The notes beneath the pieces are model-generated. The model did not search any database. It saw only the letters and a list, made by a program, of their open reading frames with translations, and was not told the origin of the DNA. Positions 11,111 through 21,679 of a DNA stretch of 64,000 nt are shown here, in pieces; positions within the stretch are counted from its first letter, which is position 1; each line of letters begins with the position of its first letter. This stretch comes from Zoroaster sp. YZ-2022. Its lineage: Eukaryota; Echinodermata; Asteroidea; Forcipulatida; Zoroasteridae. The translations under genes were made by a program, and so were the position numbers. The stretch is taken from assembly GCA_029582265.1 (NCBI GenBank), contig CM055819.1, positions 34,851,288 through 34,915,287 of the forward strand. The letters are read 5' to 3'.

Positions 11111-12210
11111 ACAAGGAAGTCAGTGTCTCGCGCGTTCAAAGCATTGCCAAAGTTTACAGATATGGTAGTTGAGCTGATCATGAAGACAAGCCCTCGGAAC
11201 AGGAAAGCCATCACAAGGGGTCTGGAGAATGCAGACAGCAAGGTTAGTGGGCTGATTTCTCAATCAATAGAAGAGCAATTGAAGAGGCTGAAGAATAGCA
11301 AGAAGAAAGGTGACCTGACTCAAAAGCGCACTCTCCTTCAAGGATGGGATTTTCTTCCCAAGTACAAATTACAAAGAAAGGCCAGCAGGTTCTTTGGAGT
11401 TGCAAGAAGAACTATTAGGAAGGCCAGTACACCACAAGATGGAACCAAACGATCGAAGAGGGGGTGCTGAGCGAGGCGACGAAGGAATTAGTTGGTTCGT
11501 TCTATGAAGAGGCTATGCAACTACCAGACAAACTTGAAAAAAACTGGATTCTTACAAGTCCCTATTGCAACTTTGTTCCAAAAATTTAAAGCGAAGTATC
11601 CGGATGTGAGAATAGGCCTGAAGAGCTTTTACTCCCTGCAGCCCAAACATATAAAGCCAAAATCAGCATTGAAGTTTTGCGGCTGTCTGTGTGAGTATTG
11701 CACCAATCTGGAACTCAAAGTTGAAGCACTTAACCACACCGCTCACTCCCTAAAACAAAAGAGCGTGTTTCAAGGGGTGTATCAGGTATCGCGAGCTACC
11801 ATGTGCGACAAAGGTGAAAGGAGCTGCCATTAGAGAGCATGCATTCAAAGAAAGTGCAAGGAATGTGGGGCTGACAAAATAAAGGAAAAGCTGAGACAGC
11901 TTACAGACAACCGTGGGCAAAAAAAAATATGACATGGAAAAAGTGGGAGAAGGTCCCCACAACACACAAAGGAAAAATAATTTGCAAACAACAATTGGCA
12001 ACTAAAGAAGGAACAATAGAAGAATGTATACAGGAACTCATCTCTGAAGCAAAACCGATAACAAGCCACTTGTTCAATGCAACATGGCAGAGTCATCAAT
12101 TTTCATATGTTAGCAAAAATCCACCACAAAAAATTGTCAAGACCGAACAAGGGCCATCCATAATTTTCGCCATTTCCTCTCACATACAATGTGTAACTTT
12201 TTACCCCGCT
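11111..12210 (+). pseudogene. FAEN-family (DDE-like) transposon gene, degraded fragment
   Basis: Open pieces in three frames line up in order with the 58.3-kb gene: a helix SRAFKALPKF..TSPRNRKAI with a basic region (11123-11470), VGSFYEEAMQLPDK (about 11490), a strongly conserved KFCGCLCEYCTNLELK block (11650-11740), and a segment WKKWEKVP..LFNATWQSHQF (11929-12120). In the 58.3-kb gene the corresponding region leads to the acidic motif VDFAENF. The tail here has degenerated beyond that point. Stops at about 11588 and after 11833 show it is not functional. Confidence 0.6.
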
Positions 12211-12494
12211 CGAGTTACGAACAAATAAATGGCGATTTTTTTTTATCATAGTAAAATTAACTTTTTCCCCTCCTTCGAAAATAATTGTCATTTGTTTTCT
12301 TACAAGTAAGAGTGATTTTTACAAGTTTTCCCCCTGCTTTGTACACAGGAGGAAATTATGGAAGGCCCTTATTATAGCTGCTCTGGAAATTGTGTGCGTC
12401 CCTCAGCCTAAAAAGAATAATAATATTTATTTCCTTCCTATTCTCTTTTATATTCTCTTCCACAGTCTAATACTTTGTTCCATCAACCTACACC

Positions 12495-15400
12495 ATGGGT
12501 ATCTCCCTCGAAGCATGGCGTCAACGAATCGGATCGTTCACTGCACGTGGTCCAAAGAGATCTACGACTAGAACTCAATCTGAATTTATCTTCCCATCAA
12601 GCACCTGGAGACTTGGTATTGGGGTTAAAACATTTCTTGTCATTTCCTTCACCGCCCTACTAGGTGTGTATTATCTTCTTAACATCCTATTTGAAATAAT
12701 AGACTAAACTTTACTGAATAAGGCCACAGAAAATAATGTTTTTGTTTTATTGTTGTCCAGGGGCTACTAATTTTTTGTTTATACATTAGTAGAAAACTAT
12801 GATACACTTTTTATTTCAATGGTGCTACAACTTGGAAACATCTTTAAACTGATCCATGTTAAATTTATTGTTTTAAAGGATAATAAATTGAAGACTGTAG
12901 TGGAAGAAGGACTCAAATGCCATTGCTGCCTTATGTTACTTCCAACAATGTGATCATACATTACCACATAATGGCCGAATGAAATGGCACATGGCAGCTA
13001 TGGCACTTGAGTACAATAATGAAGAAGTATTTGAGTACCATATTAGCTGCTGTGTGTCATTTCATTCAGCCATGGTGTGGTAATGTATGATCACATTGTT
13101 GGAAGTAACATAAGGCAGCAATGGCATTTGAGTCCTTCTTCCCCTGCAGTCTTCAATTACTCTCTGGAACTTCAAAGTTAATGGTATAGGCACTACATTT
13201 AAAAGGGGGGAGGAAGTCACAAGATCCAGGCGAAGTCAAGAAAAAATAAATACAGGCAGAGACGAGAACAAAAGTAAATAGTTTTATTAAATTATTTCAA
13301 ATGACAAAATTATCAAATAGTTTTTAACAGTAACAGTTAGGATTATGATTCTGAAAATCATTCATTTTTTGTTGTCTTTTATTTTCCATTATAGGAACTG
13401 CTCTGCTTCATCTCCATCTCCCGCAGCGTTTTAATTCTTTAGCAGCTTGTGGTGACATAGAGCTAAACCCTGGCCCTACACTGATTACACCGTTGTTGAG
13501 TGATGATGTGCTACAATCTTTGATTGCTGATCCTACATCTGTAAAGCCTCCCTCATGTGGATTGCGTAACAAGCATGTGATCCAGTTGTTCGACCTGAAG
13601 GAAAATAAAAAGAGCACTTGGGATACGGCTGTTATATGGCTTCTAAATTTGGTAGAATTTCCGGCCAATGGAACCAATTGGGCAGTGAACATTGGTAAGA
13701 ACTGGAGAGCTCTGAAACAAAAACGACGTTATCTACAAAGCAGTAAACACAAGTCTAATGAGCATAGGCAAAGATTTGAGGATTGGGAGGAGACTGTTTA
13801 TAAACTGCCATCAGTAGCTGGGCCCCAAACTCCAAATGAGGCACCTCCACAGTCCCTATTTGATATTAGTGTATTAAGTGCGGAAAAAGAAAAACTAACA
13901 CAAGAGAACCAGCAACTCAAAGAAGCAAATTGTGAACTCTCACTTCGCAATGAGACACTCAGTTTGCGCCAGTCCCCCAACAAGCAAGCTTTGCAAGATC
14001 GACGAGAACAACGGAAAAATCATCAAGTCAAAAAAGTCCATAAGAATTGCAGAGATTTGCATACAAAAATTGATAAACTACAAGAAAATGTAAACAAAAA
14101 AAACAGGAACAAACGAAAATTATCATCAGAACTTAATGATTTAAAAACTAAACATGTACGTATGGAAAGTAATTTCAAACTTGAAAAGGAATCGAAAATA
14201 TTGCAATTGGAGGATGACGTAGTTCAATTACAAACAAAAGTGAAAGAATTGGAAGAATTACTCATTATAATCGTGAAGTAGCCTAGTCCAGATGCCGCCT
14301 ACTGTATTTTTTTTTTAAATTCACTATGATTTCCTGAGTGTTCAAAACTACCTGTTATCTATTTTCAGCCCACCCCGGCCACTGCAGCTAATGAGCCTGC
14401 TGCTGAGAGTGGAACACAGCCATCTTTGGAACGAGTTGTAAATACGGTTCAGGTGCAGGAGACGTCTGGATCATCAGTTGCAGATGGACACGTGAACATT
14501 TTGAAATTTCTGTGCCAGAAACTTGATATTTCATCAACGGTGTTGCTGTCTGAGGATGTTCTGTCACACACAGAGTTCATGAGAGCTCTGACATCAGTGT
14601 CAGCTTCAGCCAAAACGTATTTTACTTTGCGATCAACATGGGATTCAATGACATCTTTCACCAAAAGTGGCTCAATTCTCTCTCAAAAACTCCACTATGC
14701 GGACACTCAAGTTTCTGACTTAAAGCGTGGTTTGCTACAACTCTCGGAGTTGAAAGTTATCACAGGGAATCTGTCAGTGCAGCTGAAATCTTGCCAGGAT
14801 AAGCTAAACAAAATGCTGTTTCTCCTGCCAGTGTTGTTTCAATCCAAAGAGGCTATGGAGGATGCAGTCACGAACCTTCAGGCCAGTGTCCGGGCCCAGA
14901 ATGCAAGGAAATTTAACAATATGACAGGGCATGGTGACTACACATTAGTGTCAGGGAATTCATTGTCTTTGTCATGGGACAAGGCTGAGGAAAACATCGC
15001 AGAAATGGAGGCGTCCGATTTTTCTCCACTGACACTCACTCAGGTCCGAGCTTTCCCATCGATAAAAGATATGTGTCATCGACAAGGCATGGACGCCATT
15101 CCAGCCTTTGTCATCCAAGAACAGTTTCAGTTGACTGATGACAAAGTGAAGGATGCAGTTTGTCAACTTGTCGAACTCTTTCCACTGCTGTTAATTCAAA
15201 AAGGGGACAATCGAGTTCTGTTGGATTTCGTTGAACTTGTGTTCCGTCCTGATATAGTGCATGAGGTCCTCAACCTGGACTTTAAAAAAACAGCAACAGA
15301 TGACTGCAGTGCTAGCACCAGCACCACCGAGGCCAGTGGTAGTGATGGTATTTTATTCTTCAAAAAGACAGGACCGGTGCCACTGCAGCAAAAGTTCCCA

Positions 15401-17346
15401 GAAATCTTCAAAGTTATGATGGACTTTGTTCAGTTGAATGGCTTTGGTGCACACATTCGGCGACGATCTGGCACAGCAACTTCATGTGGAGTTCGGCTGC
15501 AGGATATTCGGGATCATGTACTTCAACATGTGGATGGTTTGACATCAATTTCAAAGACAAAGATCTACTATCTGATGAAACCTGCCCGTGAGAATTCAAG
15601 GGATGCTGCCAGGCACAAGGACGCCTTAGACATTCGTGTTGGTACTAAAACTTGTGATATAAGCAAAGAAAATATCAATGCTCATGAGTACTTTGCCACA
15701 GTAGCAAATATTAAGCAGATGGCTTCTGTTTATCCAGAGGAGTGTCTTCTTTTCTCTTGTGACAGTAAGGCAAAACTTCACATTGGAGGACAGGCGGTGT
15801 CTAGATATCATCAGATTAGAACATTCTTCCAGACAGATGACATGCCTCACTATGCCGATCATGACTTTCCTGTACCTGGGTACTTGATAGAACCTGATGG
15901 ATATCTCATGTTGAAGTCCAAGGAGTCTGAACCCCAGTTCATAAAGGATGGCCTGGGCAGAGATGTGATCAAATCCCCTACAACTGTACCACTTTGGGTG
16001 TTCAATAGATGTGTGAAAAACACTTCAACAAACATAATGCACCATGTTTCTGACATAGAATCAATCCTGGACAAAAATTCTAGTGTTGAGAAACCGGTAC
16101 TGTTGCTATTGACGGATGGTTGTGGAAGAAGAGACGCTTTGACATGTTGATAAGTGCATGTTATCCAGCAGGGTTGTCAAGGTACAACCCCATTGAACAT
16201 TTGTGGTCACCCTGTTCAAAGTACTTGGCTGGAGTACAGTTATCTCCTTGTTTCCCTGATGAGACTACACCTCCTGCTCTACAGAACATTCCAGAGGAAG
16301 AGAAAAATGAGAAAGAAAAGGTAGTTTTCTCACATACCCTGGATAAGGTGGACCAGTACTGGGATGGAAAGGTACATGACGGTTTCAGGATTACATCACA
16401 GGGCATAAAACCTACCGTGCCTGGTGATGGAGGTGAAAACAGCCCGTCTGAATCTGACTATAATGCAGTACAAAACATGTTTAGCTCGAGTTTGCGAAGT
16501 TTAAACGAAAATGAGGAGGCCGCCAAACTGCTGGATGAATGGAAATACTACATTCGACATATGGATCGAAGAAGGGGCTTCGTTTGTTTCCGAAAGGGCA
16601 GTTGTGGTGATGCCGAGTGCGACTGTATGGACTCAGAACGAGAACTCGTTGCAAAAGAAGTTGGCAAAGTTCCAATGGGGGAAAAATGGTTATTTCCTCC
16701 CATTACACCGGATCGAAATCATCCTGACCACTACCAGACTTTCCACCAGCTACAGAAAGCACTCTCCTTCAGCATGCCTGACCAGCATCTTAAAGATGGG
16801 ATCAAGACGCAATGCACCAAATGCAGGTATGTAGTGCTAAATTCAAATGGAGTTTTCCTTCATCATGCTCTCATCATGTTTTCCTTTTTAGCTGAGGTCA
16901 GATTCTCATTCTATCAACAGTAGTAAATTTGTGAGATTTGCATTTCAGGCGGAGCAATCTACCCTTTCTTTCTCAATACATACCTGGGTTTTCCTTTTCA
17001 GATCTTTCAGCTGAAGATGTCTTCCAGTCATCAGGAACCAGTGCTGTGTTTCCCCATAATCCATGTTTGACAAGTCTCATTCTCTCTCAATCTATTCTTT
17101 AATTGTTTCAGGTACGTGTTCACCAGCAAAAGTGATGAGGACAAACATGTCAAATTGGTACACGGTGGTGTTCGAGCAATGAAGCAAGGTGCATCACAGA
17201 ATGCGGAAGGAAGCCAGGTCCCCAAACACAAGTGTCCAGTCTGCGATCAGAGATACCCAACATGGTACCAGCTACTCAAACACCAGGACAATGATGGTCA
17301 CAAGCTTAAAAGAGGACGACCAGGAAATTCGAACAAGGATAAATAG
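12495..17346 (+). CDS. Gene B: 2A leader - coiled coil - DDE transposase-like protein with zinc fingers
   Basis: Exons: 12495-12663, 13395-14272, 14369 to about 16115, about 16118-16826 and 17112-17346; all introns are GT/AG and the phases join. Exon 1 starts MGISLEAWRQRIGSF and has a hydrophobic segment continuing into exon 2, which reaches the 2A motif at 13451-13477. Then come a domain KHVIQLFDLKENKKSTWDTA, also present in copy C, and a long coiled coil (13890-14270). The next exon has LFSCDSKAKLHIGGQ, LLLLTDG and RYNPIEHLWSP, a plausible D-D-E catalytic triad. The last two exons give two CxxC..H zinc fingers (CTKC..HVKLVH, split by an intron, and CPVCDQRY..H). The visible break is at about 16115, just after TDG, where a frame change and missing residues suggest a small deletion. 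Role inferred: transposase of a 2A-bearing DNA transposon. Confidence 0.75.
12886..13158. repeat. Large fold-back element in intron 1 of gene B
   Basis: The arms are about 125 bp, nearly perfect: AATTGAAGACTG..GGACTCAAATGCCATTGC at the left and its reverse complement at the right, with a short central loop near 13015-13030. This is a typical fold-back MITE. It sits wholly inside the 731-bp intron that separates the leader exon from the 2A exon. Confidence 0.85.
13451..13477 (+). other. 2A ribosome-skipping motif of gene B (GDIELNPGP)
   Basis: G-D-I-E-L-N-P-G-P matches the 2A consensus exactly. It lies in frame 56 bases into exon 2. With exon 1, the upstream product would be about 84 residues with one hydrophobic segment, and the downstream product would begin with Pro. 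Confidence 0.9.
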
Positions 17347-19670
17347 TGTTCATGATACTGAGAAATTTCTGTGACACTTGCTGTATGCTGTGGTTTTAAT
17401 TCATATGGACTGTTCTTTATGGCTGTAGGGTCTATCTGTTTTCAAAAAATTGGACTCAAGTTTTGGACTCAAGTTTTTGGACTCAAGTTTTGAAATGCCT
17501 ACATTTATTGATTCTGTTGTGTGTCTCTGTTTTGCTGCAGACTCTTTAAATTTGACTTTGCCTTCATAAGTTCATAGTGCACGCTTCTGAGACTTGGTTT
17601 TCTTCAGCTACCAAATCTCAGGAGTTTGCACAATGGACATGATGGAGGCAAAGTCAAATTACAGCTAAATTCTGTGTGCTGAACCATGCAAGTATTATAA
17701 TACTTCTTTATCATGTTTATAATACTTCCATGGTTGAACTGACCTCGGTTTAAAATATTTGCTGCAGACTGACTGTATATTATACTTTGCCTGAATACAT
17801 TACTTTTGAACACAAATCTATTGTTTGAAATCAACATTTTATTTTGTACACTTAAAGGGGGGGGGAGGGGGGTCTGAAAAAGTGTACTCTTTGTACACTT
17901 GTGAAAATGTTGATAATTGTGAACGGCCCCTAAACAGGGTTAGAATTTTGATGTCCATCTGTGAATCATTTTTATGAAGGTTCTCAAAAACAAGTTTTTG
18001 GAACGTTTTGCACTTCAACGAATTATTAGAGGATCAGCTAATTATTACAAACGTATTTAGTGAATCAAGTTTTGATTGATTTGATTCATATATTGTACAA
18101 TAAAATTCTATCCCTGCAACCATTTTTGGAACAAAACTAGGAATGAAACATCCCCAGGACAGCCAAGGCATCAATTGTTATCAAAATGTTGTCGTCCTTG
18201 ATGGAAGACATGACTTGTGGCCAGTAAATTCTCTTCCATGTAGAGCACTTTCTTTACCCAATGTTATTCTAAAACAAGAGGAGACCTCGAAATCTCTTGT
18301 TTCTGATGCCTTGTATGTTTCGATCCTGTTAGTTTGTTAGGGAGGCGCCTATTGGATAGGATCTCCTACATGTTACAGCAACATCTAGTTTATGTAGGAA
18401 TGCAAAAATTGCATTCGTCAGCTGAGGTACCAATAGTAAAGCCTCAAATAACTTTTTAATTAAATTAACACAAGTATGTGGTATTACAACAAATTAACAT
18501 GGTTATTTTTTTTCCCTACAGGGATAACTGGCATGAAATAGCATACTATTGAAATAAGCTATGTAAAATATAATCGGCTATCTTAATGAGAACTTAACAA
18601 GTAGAAAATGGGATTTTATTTCATAATGGTTGAAATTGAACAAAGTGATTGTATGTATGAAGCAAGTCAAAAGAATGATTGAAGTTGAATAAGAACATGA
18701 TTTTATGAAAATATGTATTGTTGTGTAGTTAGATTTGATGTTGCAGTAGCATTTTACATTCTACTACTCTTGTAATTGTAAGAACAATTGTCATTGTCTC
18801 AAAGTACTACATAGTGCATTTTGGATAAAAAGATTAAAAATACTAGAGGCAGGAGGTTTAAAACATGCATTTTGTCATTATAAAGTATTGCACATTTATG
18901 AGAACAATACAGGTGCACGTTCTCATGTTTTGCACATTTTGGAACAGGCTTTGGTCCCTTCAGCCAAGTTTTGTTCGTGTAAATTTGTCTTCAAGTTGCC
19001 GACTCCACCAGTATGTAAACATGTTTTCTTTGAAAATCTCGAAAGGGCAAATAATAGACTTCCTCCTAGGAGTCACAATGTTCTGAAGACATACCTGACA
19101 GCATGTATGGGGACAAGAATTGCTTGTGTCCCCAAATAGTTATGTTACATCAGTGATCTTGTTCGCCAGTTTTACTGGCAAATTTGTGATGTGTGTTGAA
19201 ATTCCTCAACATGTTTTAGGGAAAAATAGTAAATACTTAGTAAGAGACTAGGCTAACTTTAGTTTCAGATACAATTGAAACGTAATTGTTATTTCTTGCA
19301 CAAAATATGACGTCCCATGGTTTCTCTGTTGACATCTTAAATATCAGTGTCTTCCAGGAGCAAGTTACAACCTGTTTATGTTTAAATATTCCTTTGTAGT
19401 ACATAGCAAGTTAACTTAGACACTTTCTAAAGCATTATGTTTTTAATCTGATCTGCAACTGGCGCAATTTGTTGTACATTTCACGATGTATCAGTGACGA
19501 CATTGAATTAGAGGTGATATTACAATATAGCAACACTATTCCAGAAATCTGTTATTTCAAAGTACCCAGTAACATCAGAAGTAAACAAGGAATAATTGTT
19601 TGTGTTCACTTGCTTGTGATAAAACTTAATAAATACTTAGCTGTACAAGTTGGCTTTTTGTGAATCTTGG
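17347..19670. other. AT-rich non-coding stretch after gene B
   Basis: I see no gene. It contains a short tandem repeat (TTGGACTCAAGTTT, three times, 17449-17494), a small inverted repeat (17549-17660) and a G-rich tract near 17857-17872. Part of it may be the 3' untranslated region of gene B. Confidence 0.45.
17549..17660. repeat. Short inverted repeat, 112 bp
   Basis: AATTTGACTTTGCC at 17549-17562 is repeated as its reverse complement at 17647-17660, with partial pairing inwards (TTCAT/ATGATGG). Possibly a tiny MITE. Confidence 0.45.
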
Positions 19671-20031
19671 TAATAATAATAAATAATGTGTGGACTTATA
19701 TAGCGCACGTATCCACCAACTGAGTGGTGCTCAAGGCGCATTATATTATTACCCCTGCTCATAAGGCTCATAAATCATTCCTGAAACCATCTCAGCTCCC
19801 TGGGGAGTATACAGCTCAATTGCTGCCATTACAGCGCATATAGGGCTAATCAACCAACTCTGCCCTCACAGGTACCCATTTAACTCCTGGGTGGAGAGAA
19901 GCAATTATGGTAAAGTGTCTTGTTCAAGGACACAAGCACCACGGTCACGGCTGGGATTCGAACCCACATTCTGACGACTCAGCCATCAGAACACAATCCG
20001 ATGCACTAAACCACTCGACCATGGCACTCCA
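19671..20031 (-). mobile_element. tRNA-derived SINE, copy 1
   Basis: On the minus strand the head carries a tRNA-Leu-like A box (TGG.CGAG.GG.TTAG) and a B box (GGTTCGAATCC), then a body with GCGCCTTGAGCACCACTCAG, and ends in CGCTATATAAGTCCACAC and a TTATTA tail. Two more copies lie at 28866-29228 and 30281-30650. Confidence 0.8.
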
Positions 20032-20416
20032 TAAACGTGGTGAACGTTACATACTTCATTTACTGTAATGTGTGAACCAAAGTTGATTTTTTTTTTATAT
20101 AGTTTATAAAACAATTATTTTAGACAGTTTAAAACACCACATTAAATGTCCTCACTGAAAATTGGAGTAATGATTACACCCCATACAAATATCCATTTGA
20201 CGTCCCCTGTTACGTGTTCCCCCTACCAAGTTCAATTAACATGGACAAATCCATTTCTACACAATAAACTACATTAGATGGCCTACCAAAAAAATCTGTT
20301 CAGTTGCTGTTTTGAGCAACTTAAAATTTTGGCATCCATGTCACACTTTGGGGTCCAACTTCACGGAATGACCCATAACTTGGCACAATGTTTAGTTTCA
20401 TGATGACTGATGTGAG
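20032..20416. other. Non-coding spacer
   Basis: Nothing recognisable beyond AT-rich sequence. Confidence 0.4.
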
Positions 20417-21300
20417 TTGTATGCAGAAAAACGACAAAAGGAAAGGAACAGCATTTTTGAAGCACAGCAACGAAAGCTAAAAGAAGAACAAAGGCTGAGG
20501 GTAATAGAAGAGACACTGAAAGCAAGAGAGGAAGCAATAAATAGAACAAGGGAACCGGAAGATAAGAACAGAACATGGGCGGATCCAGAACATTTTTTAG
20601 GGGGGCTGAGAATCAAAAACAATTTTTCAGTACTACAAAAATTACAATGAAATAATCAAAGGGAGAGAAAAACAAAGCACACTGTGGGACAGCCCCCTTA
20701 GCCCCCCCCCCCCCCCTGGATCCGCCAATGCAGAAGCCTAGCTAAGCAGTCCACCCTCAAAAGAAATTGATATGCGCTATTGTGAAGCAATACGACAGAG
20801 TTTGCATCGAGTTACATGTAGTTCAGTGTTACCTCGAAAGGCAGCTCACTTGGTTAGTACTGTCGTAGATGTTGTCCATAAAGTTTCCCCAAATAAGGAT
20901 GAAGCCTTTAGGAAAGCAGGTTTGAAGGTGAAAAATTCGAAGAGAAAACTTACCCTTGAGAAAGCTGTGACCGAAGGAGTTGGCCGAGGTTTGCGAGAAT
21001 ATAAGTCACAGAAAAGGAAACAGTTGGCATCTCCACTTACACTACTCAAGAAATACAAGCCTCAGTGAGAAGGCTGCAGGCGCTTCAAAGTCAGTAGGAA
21101 GCTGATGCAAAGCAAAAATAAACCCCGTGGCAGACCCAAGATCAATCTAGACATGGTCAGCGAAATACAAAATTTCTATGAAGTAAACTTCCACACAGTA
21201 ACATGACAGAAAGCTTGTCAGTAAAAAAAAAATGGCAAACCCAGACACATAATGGACCATTCAATTAAACTTCTCCATGTTTAATAGCCAGAAAGTAAAA
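20417..21300 (+). pseudogene. FAEN-family-like transposon gene fragment, interrupted by a MITE
   Basis: The first piece is a charged helix (EKRQKERNSIFEAQQRK onward). After a MITE insertion (20574-20730) an open frame gives HLVSTVVDVVHKVSPNKDEA and a basic region (20772-21068), and a further frame has RGRPKINLDMVSEIQNFYE. The order 'helix with SP.K motif, basic region, EIQ-FYE' parallels 58.3 kb (PKSPRKR, then IIQSIKDFYQRDD). It is too degraded for certainty, and stops are frequent after 21068. Confidence 0.45.
20574..20730. mobile_element. Small MITE with GGCGGATCCAG inverted ends
   Basis: CATGGGCGGATCCAG at the left pairs with CTGGATCCGCCAATG at the right (one mismatch), enclosing AGGGGGGCT/AGCCCCCTT inner arms and a C16 run. 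The GGCGGATCCAG end is a common type among animal hAT-derived MITEs. The target duplication is not clear. Confidence 0.7.
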
Positions 21301-21392
21301 ATGCCAAGATGCGGTTATTGACAAAGCTCTACCCATTGGTTACAGTTGATTCAAAATTAATTGATGACAAACGTTTTATAAAAGTTCATTAT

Positions 21393-21474
21393 CCCTAACT
21401 CCCTAGGCATTGTATTAAAACAATAAAAATCCTTCAAAATCCTCCAACTGGCTTTGTTGTCTAGGGAGTTAGGG
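21393..21474. repeat. 82-bp fold-back with perfect 14-bp ends
   Basis: CCCTAACTCCCTAG at 21393-21406 pairs with CTAGGGAGTTAGGG at 21461-21474. The flanks TTAT and TTAA suggest a piggyBac-type (TTAA) miniature element, with one base changed on the left. Confidence 0.55.
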
Positions 21475-21679
21475 TTAAACGGAAGCAGAGTGGAATTCTA
21501 CAGGAAAGAATGTCGAACCCAACTGCCACTTGTGCACATTTCCAATCCTCACTTGACTACATTTTCCTCTCATTAAGTGTTTCCCCTATCATCTTTTAAA
21601 GGAAAATCTGTGATATTTGTCATATTTGGATAGAAAAGTGGCGGTTGTATTCATTTGTTCCGTTTTACAATCAATGATA

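Noticed and set aside
19671..20031. Functional tRNA-Leu gene
   Set aside because: A and B boxes are present but the acceptor stem and arm pairing are not kept, and the sequence is one of three SINE copies.
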